A DNA stretch of 64,000 nucleotides from Hyaloscypha bicolor E (taxonomy: Eukaryota; Ascomycota; Leotiomycetes; Helotiales; Hyaloscyphaceae), in the NCBI RefSeq assembly GCF_002865645.1, contig NW_020194619.1, positions 2,082,442-2,146,441 of the forward strand. The letters are read 5' to 3'. The notes under the pieces were generated by a model. That model saw only the letters and a program-made list of their open reading frames with translations. It made no database searches and was not told where the DNA came from. The position numbers were made by a program, and so were the translations under genes. Each line of letters starts with the position of its first letter. The stretch's first letter is position 1. Of this stretch, positions 47,033 through 57,435 are shown one piece after another.

Positions 47033-48453
47033 GTTTCTTTTTTCTTTCTGAATTTTGTCGTCGTTTTGCAAGTCTTTGAGCATGGAGGTTACGCGAGAGA
47101 TCAGCAAACGAGTCATTCTCGTAGATGATACTCGCGTCACTTTTCCTTTCAGGTTAACCTGTACAGGTTTTAAGCTGAGCCCTCTCAGGAAATGAATCTG
47201 GAGTTGGTGCTCAATGGTAAAATGCGTAAGATGAACGCAAAAACGCAGATCAAGGCCGAGAATCTTACGCTTCGGCCGCCAACCTCCTCCACCAAAAGAG
47301 TCATGCTGTCCTATTATGAGATGTTGGTCCAATTTCACCTAGATCCATTTACTCCCCTCTTTCAGCCTTTTTGGAGGTCGTTTGTTTACCCTCTTTTTGC
47401 TAGCAGGGCTAAGCAAGCTTTGGGGGGCTTAGTTATGAGAGTGAATTAAAGGCAACGTACGTTTCATAGCATTTTGTGGGTGATTGCAGGTAAAAGTTTG
47501 GGAGTGCTGACTTCGTGGGCTTTTGCTTTCGGTGTCTAGGGTTTGAATTGGAATGCTTCGAAATTTGTAGGATAACATGATTTTCGATCCCTGTCAGCAA
47601 CATCTAGACCCTAGACAATTGATGGGCAACACTGTTTACATGAGTTCAACCAATGCGCACAGAATAAACTGTAGCTAAAAAGGAGCGAGGCACTTGCCAA
47701 AACGCTACGTTGTATGTGCCTATATGCAAAGGACGCCGCTGATCGAGCACCTCAGCACCTATCAGCTGAGGCATCTTCGTGAACAAAACTGTATTCAGGT
47801 TGACAGTAGAACCAGAGTATGATACAGTTGTTTTCGCAAAGACTGAGAGGGAAGAAAGCCACCTAGGAGGGGTCCCCGCTTACATAAGAATGATGACCCC
47901 ACACCCTTGCCGTTTGACAACGACACACAGGAACTTCCTCCCAACTTCTAGCATTCTTCCACTCAATCGCAGCACTATGGCATCACTCAATGCCCTTCCG
48001 GGGGAGGGATTTCTCTTGATAGCGCTGCATATTGGAGGAAGATGGCTCGGTGCTTGCGTCGATCGCCAAACTCTGTGGGTGGCCTGGTTCGCGCCACCAC
48101 CTTGAGTGTAATGTGTGCAGAATCACAGCTAATTGAAGGCCAATTGCAGGAGTAGAGGCGCTCAATCTGTGATTCCAGTGGGCCTTGTACTTTCGAATAG
48201 AGCAATACAACGCTTTCTGAAGGACCCCAAGACAAGCAAAATCAGTCATGGCAGGAAACCTCGAATTGAGCACGATCCCGGCTGGGAGGTGGGCTGAAAT
48301 ATGCTGCCCTGGCAATTGAGATCGGTAAATCCAACTGACGATGCATGCCCTGAGTGGAGTGTCGAAATTCGAAAATCCGATTGCTTTCGCCGGTTATTTC
48401 CCACATATGGCTGAACTGTAACTGAACTAAGCTCGTGCAAGTTCCACTTTCAG
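47033..48453. other. Intergenic, one foldable hairpin, no gene seen
   Basis: Apart from the hairpin at 47,200-47,287, nothing is recognised. Frames at 47,192-47,449 and 47,779-48,105 have no features and overlap frames on the other strand. Confidence 0.35.
47200..47287 (+). ncRNA. tRNA-like or hairpin-forming segment
   Basis: GGAGTTGG at the start faces CCAACCTCC at the end, and inside it GCGTAAGAT (47,224-47,232) faces ATCTTACGC (47,262-47,270) as a perfect 9-bp inverted repeat. TGGTGCTCAATGGTA after the first arm resembles a pol III A box, but no B box is present. It could be a third decayed tRNA of the local group or an unrelated structured RNA. Expression is unknown. Confidence 0.3.
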
Positions 48454-48985
48454 GTGACCTCAACAATGTCTTTGTCGACCGCACAACTCTGGGCCAGTAC
48501 GCTACAAGCTATAACTACCTCCATTTCCAAAACTCTCAGCGCTCTCGCAATCGAGAGCCCAGGCTTGGGCTGCGAATTCAGGCTCGACGAAGCCGGATAC
48601 CACCCGCTTGTCCGCATCTGCTGGCCAAAGACTTCCACCCTCACTACCGTCACTTGCGCTTACGCCCTCGAGTCATCTGTCCGAGATTTTTGAGGCCATC
48701 AATGGCCTGCAACACTCTCATCTCGAATCGATAGTACTGAATCTAGATGGAGGCGGATACGAACTAGAAGCCATAACATGTTCTTTGCGAGGCGGTACCA
48801 TTAGGTGTGACGTCACTCTTGAGCTCGAGGTTCTGGGTGCTGCGGAAATTGCTTCACTCAAGCTGCCAAATCTCTCAGTATTTACTTTCAAAGCAGACAT
48901 CCACCTGGGAAGTCTGTCCTGTGCAATAGGCCGGTCATTATTCCGGAGAACAATTCTTGGGATGAATTGGATCGTGTCGATTTGA
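48454..48985 (+). pseudogene. Frameshifted gene remnant of unknown function
   Basis: Two overlapping frames appear to be parts of one protein. The first (ATG at 48,466) reads MSLSTAQLWASTLQ and CEFRLDEAGYHPLV. The second continues from about 48,660 with LTPSSHLSEIFEAINGLQ, LESIVLNLDGGGYELEAI and LKLPNLSVFTFKADIHLG, to a stop at 48,983. Evenly spaced Leu and the alternation of short strands and helices look like a leucine-rich or F-box-associated fold, but I do not recognise a family. One base gained or lost near 48,640-48,670 would separate the frames, and no splice pair fits well there. A genuine short intron is less likely but possible. Confidence 0.4.
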
Positions 48986-49365
48986 AAGAACATACAAGCC
49001 TGGAAGTAGTGAAATGTCCTAATTCTGTTGTCTAGCCTGATGCAATTCCGTTGATCCTCCGGCATTGGCGTACTTGTTCCGAGGTCAGTGGACACCTTGG
49101 TGACGGCCATTGTACAAATCGCAGAACCGGTTTTGGTCGGGTGAAGCCGAGGTCATTGGGTAGAAATTGGCGCAGAGAATTCCGCTGGAGCCTCTTGGAA
49201 TTTGCGAGAATTTGGCAGTTGGACGCGGGCATCCGCATTTACCGCACGTTTTCAACCACATACCATTTGATTTTCACCCTCACTTTCAAAGTGAATATTT
49301 CTACACGAACGTCTTCTCCCTTCATTCGTTGATTTCTGCAATTTTAACACCTGGGACCCACGGCC
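48986..49365. other. Intergenic, nothing recognised
   Basis: This 380-bp gap lies between two degenerate coding regions. No domain, RNA or repeat is seen. Confidence 0.3.
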
Positions 49366-50968
49366 ATGGCGAGTGACCATAGGGTCTCATCCGGAGACGT
49401 TTATTCAAGGAGTAATCACTCTAAAGGAGATCAGAAATTTGTGAGTACCTCGAGCTTTTCGTGTTGACAGCACACTGCTCGTTCAATTTGAGATTCACTG
49501 CTTACTCCTACTAACCAGCGAAAAGCCCAAACACAAGGGATCAAAGCCAAAAAGGAAATGGGACATAAATATAACGAGGCACAACTTCATCGGTTGACCA
49601 GCACGCATACCCTCATTGCTCGCCGAGGAGCTTCCAGCCGGTGGTGGCTCCTCTACTTCATGGATTGGAGCGAAAAGAATATCTGCGATGACTTCAGCAT
49701 TGATGCGGTGAGAGGAAGTCATTCAACCATAGTGCCGGCGGAACAGTCCCTCATCGGCCCGGAATTTTCGACCTTCTCCAGATTTTCAGCAGGACAAAGA
49801 TCCAAGTCCTGGAGTATCAGGAGACATGACATTTGCAGCAGCACTGAGAACGAAGAAGCTGGTAGCCATGTGGCTGAGAAAAAGTGAAGCGACAGCTGCC
49901 AGTCCACCACTCCACTTGGATTTGTTCCGGATGCCAAGCTGGGAGATTGGTCCTCGCTGCCCTGGAAACTCCAAGGGACAGAATCATCAAATTGCCGATG
50001 GGTGCTGCGCCAGATCTCTGAGCTTGCAGCATTGTGGCTTGCTTTCGTCGCATCTGATGGAATTGCTTCTCATGAAGAGAGGTATCGGAGGTTGCAGGAG
50101 ACCGAGATCCGGAACGGTGTGAAACAAATTCAGACCGAGACCCAAAAGGCTATTGAGCATATTCAAGCTAAAACCCGAAAGGCTACTAGGCAGATTCAAG
50201 CCGAGACCCAAAAGGGTGCACAGCCGATAGGGGTCGAGAACCAGGAGAATATATAGCAGATCCAACTCGAGCTCAACGAGGATGAATGGATGTCGGAAGA
50301 AGTTACCAATAAAGAAGCGATTTTCATTACACCCTTGGCCCTACACCGAAAGGTTAATGCTGTACAACTGAAAATGCATCAAACACAGAAGAAGACTTGG
50401 AAGACGATATCCGTGGCCAGCTCGAAAACATGCATCGGGTATTGAAAACCTTGGTCCAAGAGCCGGCTGTCCAGAAGAGCGACATCGAGCCACAGCTGGC
50501 CGGTATCATGAATAAATTTGCGGTTCATGTAGGCATCCCGGAGGAAATATTATGCAAGGGACTATGGAAGCAGACTTGGTACTTGTGGACACGGGCCGCA
50601 TACTTGCGACTCAGATTCAACAAGAAGCAAATCAACCAAGTCGAATTCGGGCATGGACTTCAGCAGATTGTGGTACCACAATACGCACAACCGATTAACC
50701 AAAACAACTGGGTCGATTATACGAGAAGAAAGACAAGCGTCCGGAAAAAGTGCAGAGGGAAGAGAAGGCCAAGAAGGACGAAGGGGCTCGAGAGGAACGG
50801 AAACGTACGGAAAAGGAGAGGGGAATACAGGTTCAGCTAGCAAACAATGAGAAACTGGCTGAAAAGGAAGAGCAAAAGGCGTCCAAGTCAATCAAAGCAT
50901 CTAAGAAGTCAACTAGCTTTCGTCGCATCTTCACGCAAATGCTTCCCGATGAAAAGGGGCTCGGCTAA
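49366..50968 (+). pseudogene. Degenerate gene with coiled-coil repeats, unknown function
   Basis: A plausible first exon (49,366-49,440) joins through a canonical GTGAGT...CTAACCAG intron (49,441-49,518) to a frame that stops at TGA 49,885. It then stays open in the same phase through KLGDWSSLPWKLQ and a heptad-like repeat (KQIQTETQKAIEHIQAKTRK, RQIQAETQKGAQ) to TAG 50,254, and again to about 50,400. The protein text then moves to another phase (ENMHRVLKTLVQEPAVQ, LCKGLWKQTWYLWTRAAYL) and near 50,700 to the third phase (KKDEGAREERKRTEKE, LAEKEEQKASKS), ending at 50,968. Two in-frame stops and two phase changes with continuous protein character suggest a decaying gene. Unrecognised introns could explain some of them. 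No domain was identified. Confidence 0.45.
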
Positions 50969-51298
50969 GGTGGTGGTCTATGCGGTATCGTCCCATCTCC
51001 CCCTTCTCAATCACAACACGAAAACAAATCAAAGGTCCCTCTCCCATTTATTGTCGTCCGTTGTGGTACTTTCAGTGTTCCTGGTAAGATATTTTATCTG
51101 GGTAGGCGGCCGGTGCACTCTCTAGTTTCGTCTCGCCGCCGCGGCAACCAAGTGTTGCAGCAAAGTCGTTTACGTCCAGTGCTTCTAGTTCTTTTCTGAT
51201 CAAGCACCACTCCCATTCCCGCTCCGCCATTGCCGCCGCTCTCCAGCACTACATTTCAAACAAAAATAAACTCAGCTCATCCAATCGCCAGTATTGAA
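50969..51298. promoter_or_regulatory. Upstream region of the 51,299 gene
   Basis: This is the probable promoter and leader of the next gene. A pyrimidine-rich stretch with TTCTTTTCTG lies near 51,190-51,200, and CA/CT-rich leader text precedes the ATG, as is common before well-expressed fungal genes. No TATA box is evident. Confidence 0.35.
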
Positions 51299-52398
51299 AT
51301 GGCTCCCTACGACAAGGACGATTTCCGGGTCACCACCAAGGAGACCGACTTGGGCGCTGAGCCCTCGTACCCTCTGGGCCCACTGGAGGGTCGATCTCCT
51401 CTTGACAATGTAAGTTATCCTAACTTTTATTGTTAATGCAGAGTCTCCTCTTTCACTGTTCTGGACGAGATGTTCTTGTCAGTGCAAGACGTTTCGTCTG
51501 TTCCTTGCTTGCAACCTCCGACGAAACTTGGGACAGTAACCTTAGCAGTCTTCAAAGACGCTGGGTTTTCGCTGATGTTCTGCAACCACTATCTGAACAT
51601 TCCTTTCTTGACAGCAGCAATATTGTCTGCAATGGGACGATTACGAACACGACGCCCTTAAGATTCGAAGACTTTAGTTTCCGCCAATGTCTCCACACTG
51701 CCATCCAAACATGTCCTTTCCTTGACGCACAGCTTTGTCTGGACTTGAGACGATTACCTCAGTTTCCGTTATTGGCTATTGTTTCAGCTCGTCTCCTACA
51801 ATATTATCCAACCTTTCCTTTCTCAATTTTTGAGGTCGAGACGATTGCCAGTCGGATGCCTTTGCTTTCCGCTGATCTCTTGAAATGTCGCCTGATGTTT
51901 CCTGGCATGTCAAGTTGCTTTGTCGTCCGGAATTACACTTGATATCTTTGAAAGCTCTTGGTTTCCGCCGATCTCTTCAAACAACGTCCGATGTTCCTTT
52001 ACCTTTCAAGTAGCAGTCTCGTCTGGGCTTTTAGCTAACGTCTGACCTTCTAGTTGCGTTTTGCTGTCGCCCCTGCCCCTGCTGTCGCTGTCGCTGCTGG
52101 TGGCCCCGGCCGTGCTCCCCGCCGCCCTCGTAACCCTCCGGCCGCTGCCGCTGCCGCCACCCCTTCCACCCTCTCCGCCGACGACCACCACGCCCTGCTT
52201 TGGTGGCCCCACGAGGCTGGTGCCTCGGCAAAAGGCAAGCTGCTGGCGTCGATGCCAATCTGCCGAGCCGTGGAAGTGGCACCGGGCAAGAACGCCCACG
52301 GAATCGGACCGGACGAAAACCGGAGCTCGTACAAGGAAGCTGGTTGGGGGTACTTGGTGGGACAAGAGCGGGTTGGAGGTCAGGCCTGCGAGAAGTAA
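51299..52398 (+). CDS. Two-exon protein of unknown function with Ala/Pro-rich middle
   Basis: Exon 1 (51,299-51,409) encodes MAPYDKDDFRVTTKETDLG and 18 more residues with strong C-ending codon bias. Donor AAT/GTAAGT and acceptor GCTAACGTCTGACCTTCTAG define a 644-bp intron (51,410-52,053). Exon 2 (52,054-52,398) continues in phase with FAVAPAPAVAVAAGGPGRAP, an Ala/Arg/Pro-rich tract, ADDHHALLWWPHEAGA and a C-terminal part with two Cys. The total is 151 residues. The exon 1 and early exon 2 codon bias implies high expression. I do not recognise the family. The unusually long intron contains degenerate repeats, and internal exons inside it cannot be excluded. The frame after about 52,250 is less biased, so the end is less sure. 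Confidence 0.6.
51565..52030. repeat. Degenerate tandem repeats inside an intron
   Basis: Units recognisable by GTTTTCGCTGAT, GTTTCCGCCAAT, CTTTCCGCTGAT and GTTTCCGCCGAT begin near 51,567, 51,678, 51,866 and 51,961. Each is followed by pieces of the type TGTCC-TTCCTTGAC and TTTGTCTGGACTTGAG/CTCGTCTGGG. They are imperfect copies with spacings of about 95-190 bp and make up most of the 644-bp intron. Confidence 0.55.
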
Positions 52399-53529
52399 GT
52401 TTATGCCTTTCGTAAACGCTCCAAATCTTAGTACAATAAACTATGTTCGGTAGAATGGGCTCTGTTTGGTAGAATGGGCTCTGTTTGGTAGAATGGGCTC
52501 TGTTTGGTAGAATGGACTCTATTTGGGATAATGGAATCGGTTCGGTACAATAAACTGTGCTTAGTACAATTTAAACTGATATACGAGTGTTAGGTGTCGT
52601 GGCGCTGGAAAGGGCCCGTTTGAGGTGTGTGTCGTTGTGCCGGGCTTCTTCGGTGAAGCTTGTGTCTCGTGCCGATATTATTCGCACGAAGGTCATTGTT
52701 CTTTGCGTAAGTGGTACATTGAAATCTTGGAACGGCCATTGCTCCTGGTTGTCTGGTACATTGCTGACCTGAAGCAGGCCAGTGAATTCTGGTTGTTGGA
52801 GTAAGGGGGTGGGCATGTCGATCACGTGCTCCTTCTGGGGTGGAATGTTTGTGTAGTTTTTATTGCAATTGAGATACCCAAGACCACAATTGTGGCATTG
52901 CTCCGTCGAAATGACTAGAGTGTAATACTATATTAATGTTCCAATACTCTTCCGTACACTCAAGAGCCTTGTTCAGCGGCCACGCAATGCAATTGAGCTC
53001 TACAATTCTGAAGGGGTTAGGCTAGTCAAGTGATCTTCCAACTTTAATGTATCCAGCTGCACCAAGACAATCAGTTGGTGGATCTACTTACGGAGTTTTT
53101 TTCTTATATCATAAGAATGTTCTCAGAATGGTTCGTACATTCAAAGCATTTGTCAGCAGTTGTCCTGTAGGTTGAATCATGATACAGCACAGTTCGGAAA
53201 AGGGGTTGAGCGCAAGACCTCTTCCGCGTCCAATGTTGCAGTGCTAAGGTGGTCGTTTATGGAGATAGCTGGGTGAATATCTTCTTTTATTTCTACATAT
53301 TTAATCATCAACCTCGATGCTCCATTTTGCTTGCCGTCCCGTCGTATCATTTCATCTTTTACAGTTTTCTTCTTCCCTGAAGAACCCAAACACTCTATAT
53401 CGCTGGCTTTTAATCCTACATGGAATCGGGAAAGTAAAACTACACATTGAAATTGAAAGTGACGAAAACAATTCTAAAGGAGCCAAGGGGTATTTATCCA
53501 AAAACGAAACTTCATTCAACGTGTCATCA
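52399..53529. other. Intergenic with a short tandem repeat
   Basis: This stretch lies between the 51,299-52,398 gene (plus) and the stop of the 53,530-54,915 gene (minus), so both ends are 3' regions. Apart from the 19-bp tandem repeat at 52,449-52,524 no feature is recognised. Confidence 0.4.
52449..52524. repeat. 19-bp tandem repeat, four units
   Basis: Four consecutive units of GGTAGAATGGGCTCTGTTT are present; the last has two transitions. Looser copies (GGTACAATAAACTGTG-type) flank it on both sides at about 52,430 and 52,545. It lies just downstream of the preceding gene's stop and may be in its 3' untranslated region. Confidence 0.85.
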
Positions 53530-54915
53530 TTATCCGGTCCTTGCGTTTGCATTCTGTGTCATTATTCCATTATCCATCTCATCTGCATCGATGACGTCTG
53601 CACGCTGCGGTGCTGCATACTCTGGTGCCACATACACAAGAGGCTTGGGCCTGGGCTCTGGATATCGACATATTGGGCATGTTTTGCCTGAGTCCATCAG
53701 TGTATGGTCCATCACGCACAGCTTAACTTCGATGGACAGGCGACTCATGCGGGAGATAAGCGAAGTCGTATCACTAGCACTGCTGGAGGAGTAGAAACCT
53801 GAATCTCGCAGTTGCATTTCGAATTTTTGCAAGTGAGGGCGGGAGAAGTTTGTGTAGCTGCCTGGACTGACGGAAGCCGAAGCGGACGTGCTACTATTGC
53901 TGTCAAAGCTATTTCTTCGTGCGCGTTTGTAAGATTTTAGACTCAATGGTGTTGAAGGATGGAGATCGCAAGACAGTGGTGATGGTAATGGCTTTGGCGG
54001 TACCTTCAGATCGGCGGGTCCAACGATATGTTGTTGTAAAGGCGTAGAGGAATTCTGAGGGGGGTTTTCGGGCGAAGACGAAGATACAAGCGGACGGGGG
54101 CTCGAAGTGTCTCTCTGTGCAGGTTCCATGGTAGTGTTAGAATGGTTTTCCGGTCGTGATATCGTTGCCTCTCTTCCGGGTATTGACCACTCTTGGGCAA
54201 CACGCCTATCATCATATGACTCCACTGATGCAGGAGTATTCTTGATATTAACCCAACGTTTGCAGTAGCGGTCTTGAATATCGGCTGTAGTTGTTGAAGG
54301 GCTATTGTTGTTTAGATTCCAAATAGTGCAATGAAGCGGAAAGCTTACTCGGCAGAAAAAAAAGTCTGCTTGACGTGATAAACGACAGCTCCAATCCTGA
54401 ATTTCTTTCCTGCAGAATATGTTGTTCGCGCTGCAAACCTCATCTGCTCGTCGGCTTCCTCCCACTTTAAGAAAACCGTCCTGTACCGATTTTCGATTGC
54501 CTCGCGAGTGTGCAATGCACTTGGACTTCCGAAAATACCATCAGTAACTTCCCTCAGAGATTCCGAAGAAAGGGCTTACCTCTTCGAAAAATAAGTATTC
54601 CTGACCTCCTCGGCGAGCTCGGAAGGTCCAAGTTTGGGCCCCTTGAATATCGCTTTATCCATCATTGCATCTGCCAGTTCCACTAGAGATCCGTCCAGTT
54701 CTCCTGGACCTAAGAAATAGGTCTCATATCGTTTCTTGATCGCATTTCCAGTAGGCACCCTGTATAAATGATCATTGTTATTCTTGTCTGGCAGAGCTTG
54801 AAGCCAGGAAGGAACCTTACTTGGCAGCATTGAGAAAACTGGTTTTTCTTATCTGTTTGATAACCCCACTGACTGGAGACCTAGAGTTTGGCGGCTTGCT
54901 TGCCTCCTCTTGCAT
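53530..54915 (-). CDS. Protein of unknown function with duplicated helical module
   Basis: Four exons (54,915-54,821; 54,759-54,580; 54,525-54,349; 54,301-53,530) give 407 residues from MQEEASKPPNSRSPVSG. Introns are 61, 54 and 47 bp with GT-AG ends. Exon 2 encodes GNAIKKRYETYFL...LAEEVRNTYFSK and exon 3 encodes REAIENRYRTVFL...VVYHVKQTFFSA, two copies of one alpha-helical module. Exon 4 adds YCKRWVNI, a long Ser/Pro-rich region (about residues 185-330) and near the C-terminus HTLMDSGKTCPICRYPEP, a possible small metal site. The Ser-rich region could be phosphorylated. I do not recognise the family. The exon 4 acceptor AACAATAG was chosen because it is the one that keeps the frame open. Confidence 0.72.
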
Positions 54916-57147
54916 GACCTGATCGGCAAGAAGCCATTGCTGAGCATCGAGACGATATGGTACGCCCGCCATTGCCAGACATCAGATGCAGGCCGCCCGC
55001 AGGCCCCAAAGGATGGGCTTGGGAACATGCACAACAGAACCGCGAGGAATAACCTGAGCGATAGAGAGAAAGTGCGGTCGTCGCTCAGTTTGCATGCTGG
55101 TGAAAATCTGGTAACACTACCAAAAGAGTGTGACTGGATGCCGCATATGCAATAAAAACTGTCGTTCAAACGAAACAAGGTCCAGCTCCAGTTGATCCTT
55201 CCCTTAGCGAGTGCAATAACGACTCTCTTGCCGGAGAGCAAATTGTATTGTTGAAAATGAATGACTGGACGGAACAAAATTATGGGGAGGAACTCAGGCC
55301 ACCCGCAAAAGAGGGAGAGAGAGAGGGAGGAAGTCAGAGTGCGGAGAATTCATCAACCACAATACATACAGCTTGAGGCCACAGCCAGATCGTAAGCGGC
55401 AGTGTGGCGGACGACTAAAACTTCTTGCCCCTGCAAAGCTGATCTTCTAGAAGAGGAAACATGTTCTAGTGTGAGATAGTCAAGCCTTGATTTGCTGAAG
55501 GCACAAGTTTCTCGGAAAGTTCACCGAGGATCTTGCAGGGGTACGACGCCAACGCGGCTCGGGTAAGCTAATCCAGCAAACTGTGCGAGCGCCACAGGTT
55601 CTCTCCTAAGCGCTAGAACTTTGATGCCGAACTCGAAGGCTTGTTATTCCTTGCATTGAAAGCCTAGTGACAGGGAAGCCTCTAGATATTAAAATTTTCG
55701 TAATTATGAAGTTCGACGGAAAAAGCCATTGGCACACGGTACGCCTCATCCGACTTCCCAAAGCTGCTCACTACCCTCTGGACGAAGCAATGATTGCCCC
55801 TGAGCTGCGCATTTGACATCCAAAACGGCAGCCTTTTCCAGCCGCCCACTACACCGCTCATCTGAAACCACCATCGGCCACCACAGGATCGTGTCGCCCA
55901 ACGCTTATAAAGTACAAAGTTCTCCACAAAAATTATTCTACTTATCAAAAATCGATCTGCGAATACTTTAGATATACTGCATATATATATTTAGGAGACT
56001 TTCGGTACTTGCCGCAGTAACCTCCCTAGACTTCAAGCTATCTTTTAACTGAAGATTTGATGTGGGACATCCCTGAATGCCACTTCACAAATTTGGGCGC
56101 TAACGGGGTAAGACAACCACTCTGGTTGGGCACAAGGCTTCACTGCTCCTAGGAAGCCCTCCATGCAGCCTTTCTGAAATTAGCCGAGAAATTGGCTTGT
56201 GTCAAACTCTAAATACAGGGGCGAGATTACGGAATGGGCGTTTCTAGGTGGAGAAGTGTGACTTCATGACCTATTGTCGACATGCTGGGGGATCCCAAAG
56301 GCAAGGTCAAGGATACTGAGTCAGGCTGTGTGACTTCACCTAGCCCTCCGTGGCCTCCGACGCTCTGTGGGAGGCTCTGCACACACCAAATCAGGTGCCA
56401 AATTCGTTATCTTCCAAAGGTCTCTCCAGAATTTGTTAGGAACAGGACCACTTTCCCGTACTTGGCATTGTCGAATTATCTGCATGATGCCGCGATACAA
56501 ATACGACACGACCTATTTATGAACCCGCAAAAACGCAAGCAGTCAATGCATATGAAATGATACTGCAGCTCTCATTTTCACGCATAAGTTTTGAAATCTT
56601 TCGGCCCTCCATTCTCAACTGAGAAAACGATGGAGCATTACTAATCACTCCGCTTGACAGAAATATCGCCGCCAGGATTAGGTCTCGGGCTGAGTAACAG
56701 AAGCCCCGAATTCCAGAACCTGTGACTCAGTTAGGAGGTCGTGATTCGAGCGATAGCATGCACCCGCCTCCCGTCCCCCCTTTCAGTGGTTTGCCTACAG
56801 TCTTCCTCCCTTAAGAACGACGAGGGATGCCCTGCTAACCTAGGTCCCCCTCTGCACTTCACGACGGAAGACGTAATCCGACGGGCTTGAAAGTTCAAGC
56901 ACTCAGAATGCAAAGCAGCGAACCAAACAGGACCCCTTGTCCGAGAACTCCAAGATCGACCTGTATGGATAAAAAGTATGCCTTTGGCAGATATTTGGTA
57001 TGCCTTGAAACCGTGAAGTTGGACTCGACACAGCGACCCTCAATTTCACGTTCCATGCTCTAATCTTGTTGTCACGGATTTCTAATTGGAGAGCTGGATA
57101 AATCATCAGCTGACAAAAATTCCTCGTGTCATTTTACCGTTCTCTTC
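54916..57147. other. Intergenic, no convincing gene
   Basis: More than 2 kb hold only short frames without features. The left part is the promoter of the 53,530-54,915 gene, and a purine-rich GAGAGAGAGAGGGAGG tract lies at about 55,313-55,330. I see no repeat or RNA gene. Confidence 0.4.
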
Positions 57148-57435
57148 ATGTATTTTCAACCACCAGGTCGCAAGTTAATTCCACAACTCTCAAGTCAGCA
57201 ATATAGAAGAAATCCATACTCAGTATTGACAAATTCTGCTTGCCATACATTAGAGCAACTATACTATCCCTTGCCCTTGCCTTTCTACATTTTCTCTATC
57301 TTCTGCTTGGTCTCCCTCTTCTTAGCCTTGCTTTTATGCTTCGGTCCACCCATGTTTCTCAACTGCATAGGGGCTAAGGGAGGAAAGCCTCCTTCTATAT
57401 CGCCAAAATCCAAGTTCGACCCTCAGGCTCCATAA
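57148..57435 (+). CDS. Possible small membrane protein
   Basis: This 95-residue frame has a hydrophobic segment at about residues 43-70 (PLPFYIFSIFCLVSLFLALL). A short soluble tail rich in Lys, Pro and Ser follows. The N-terminal part is unremarkable, and an internal start or an upstream exon is possible. The gene is isolated, with no homologue I can name, so it may be chance. Confidence 0.3.
   Translation: MYFQPPGRKLIPQLSSQQYRRNPYSVLTNSACHTLEQLYYPLPLPFYIFSIFCLVSLFLALLLCFGPPMFLNCIGAKGGKPPSISPKSKFDPQAP

Noticed and set aside
46868..47338. 156-residue minus-strand frame over the tRNA-like gene
   Set aside because: It runs through both pol III boxes and the T-arm; such frames are typical artefacts over tRNA sequences.
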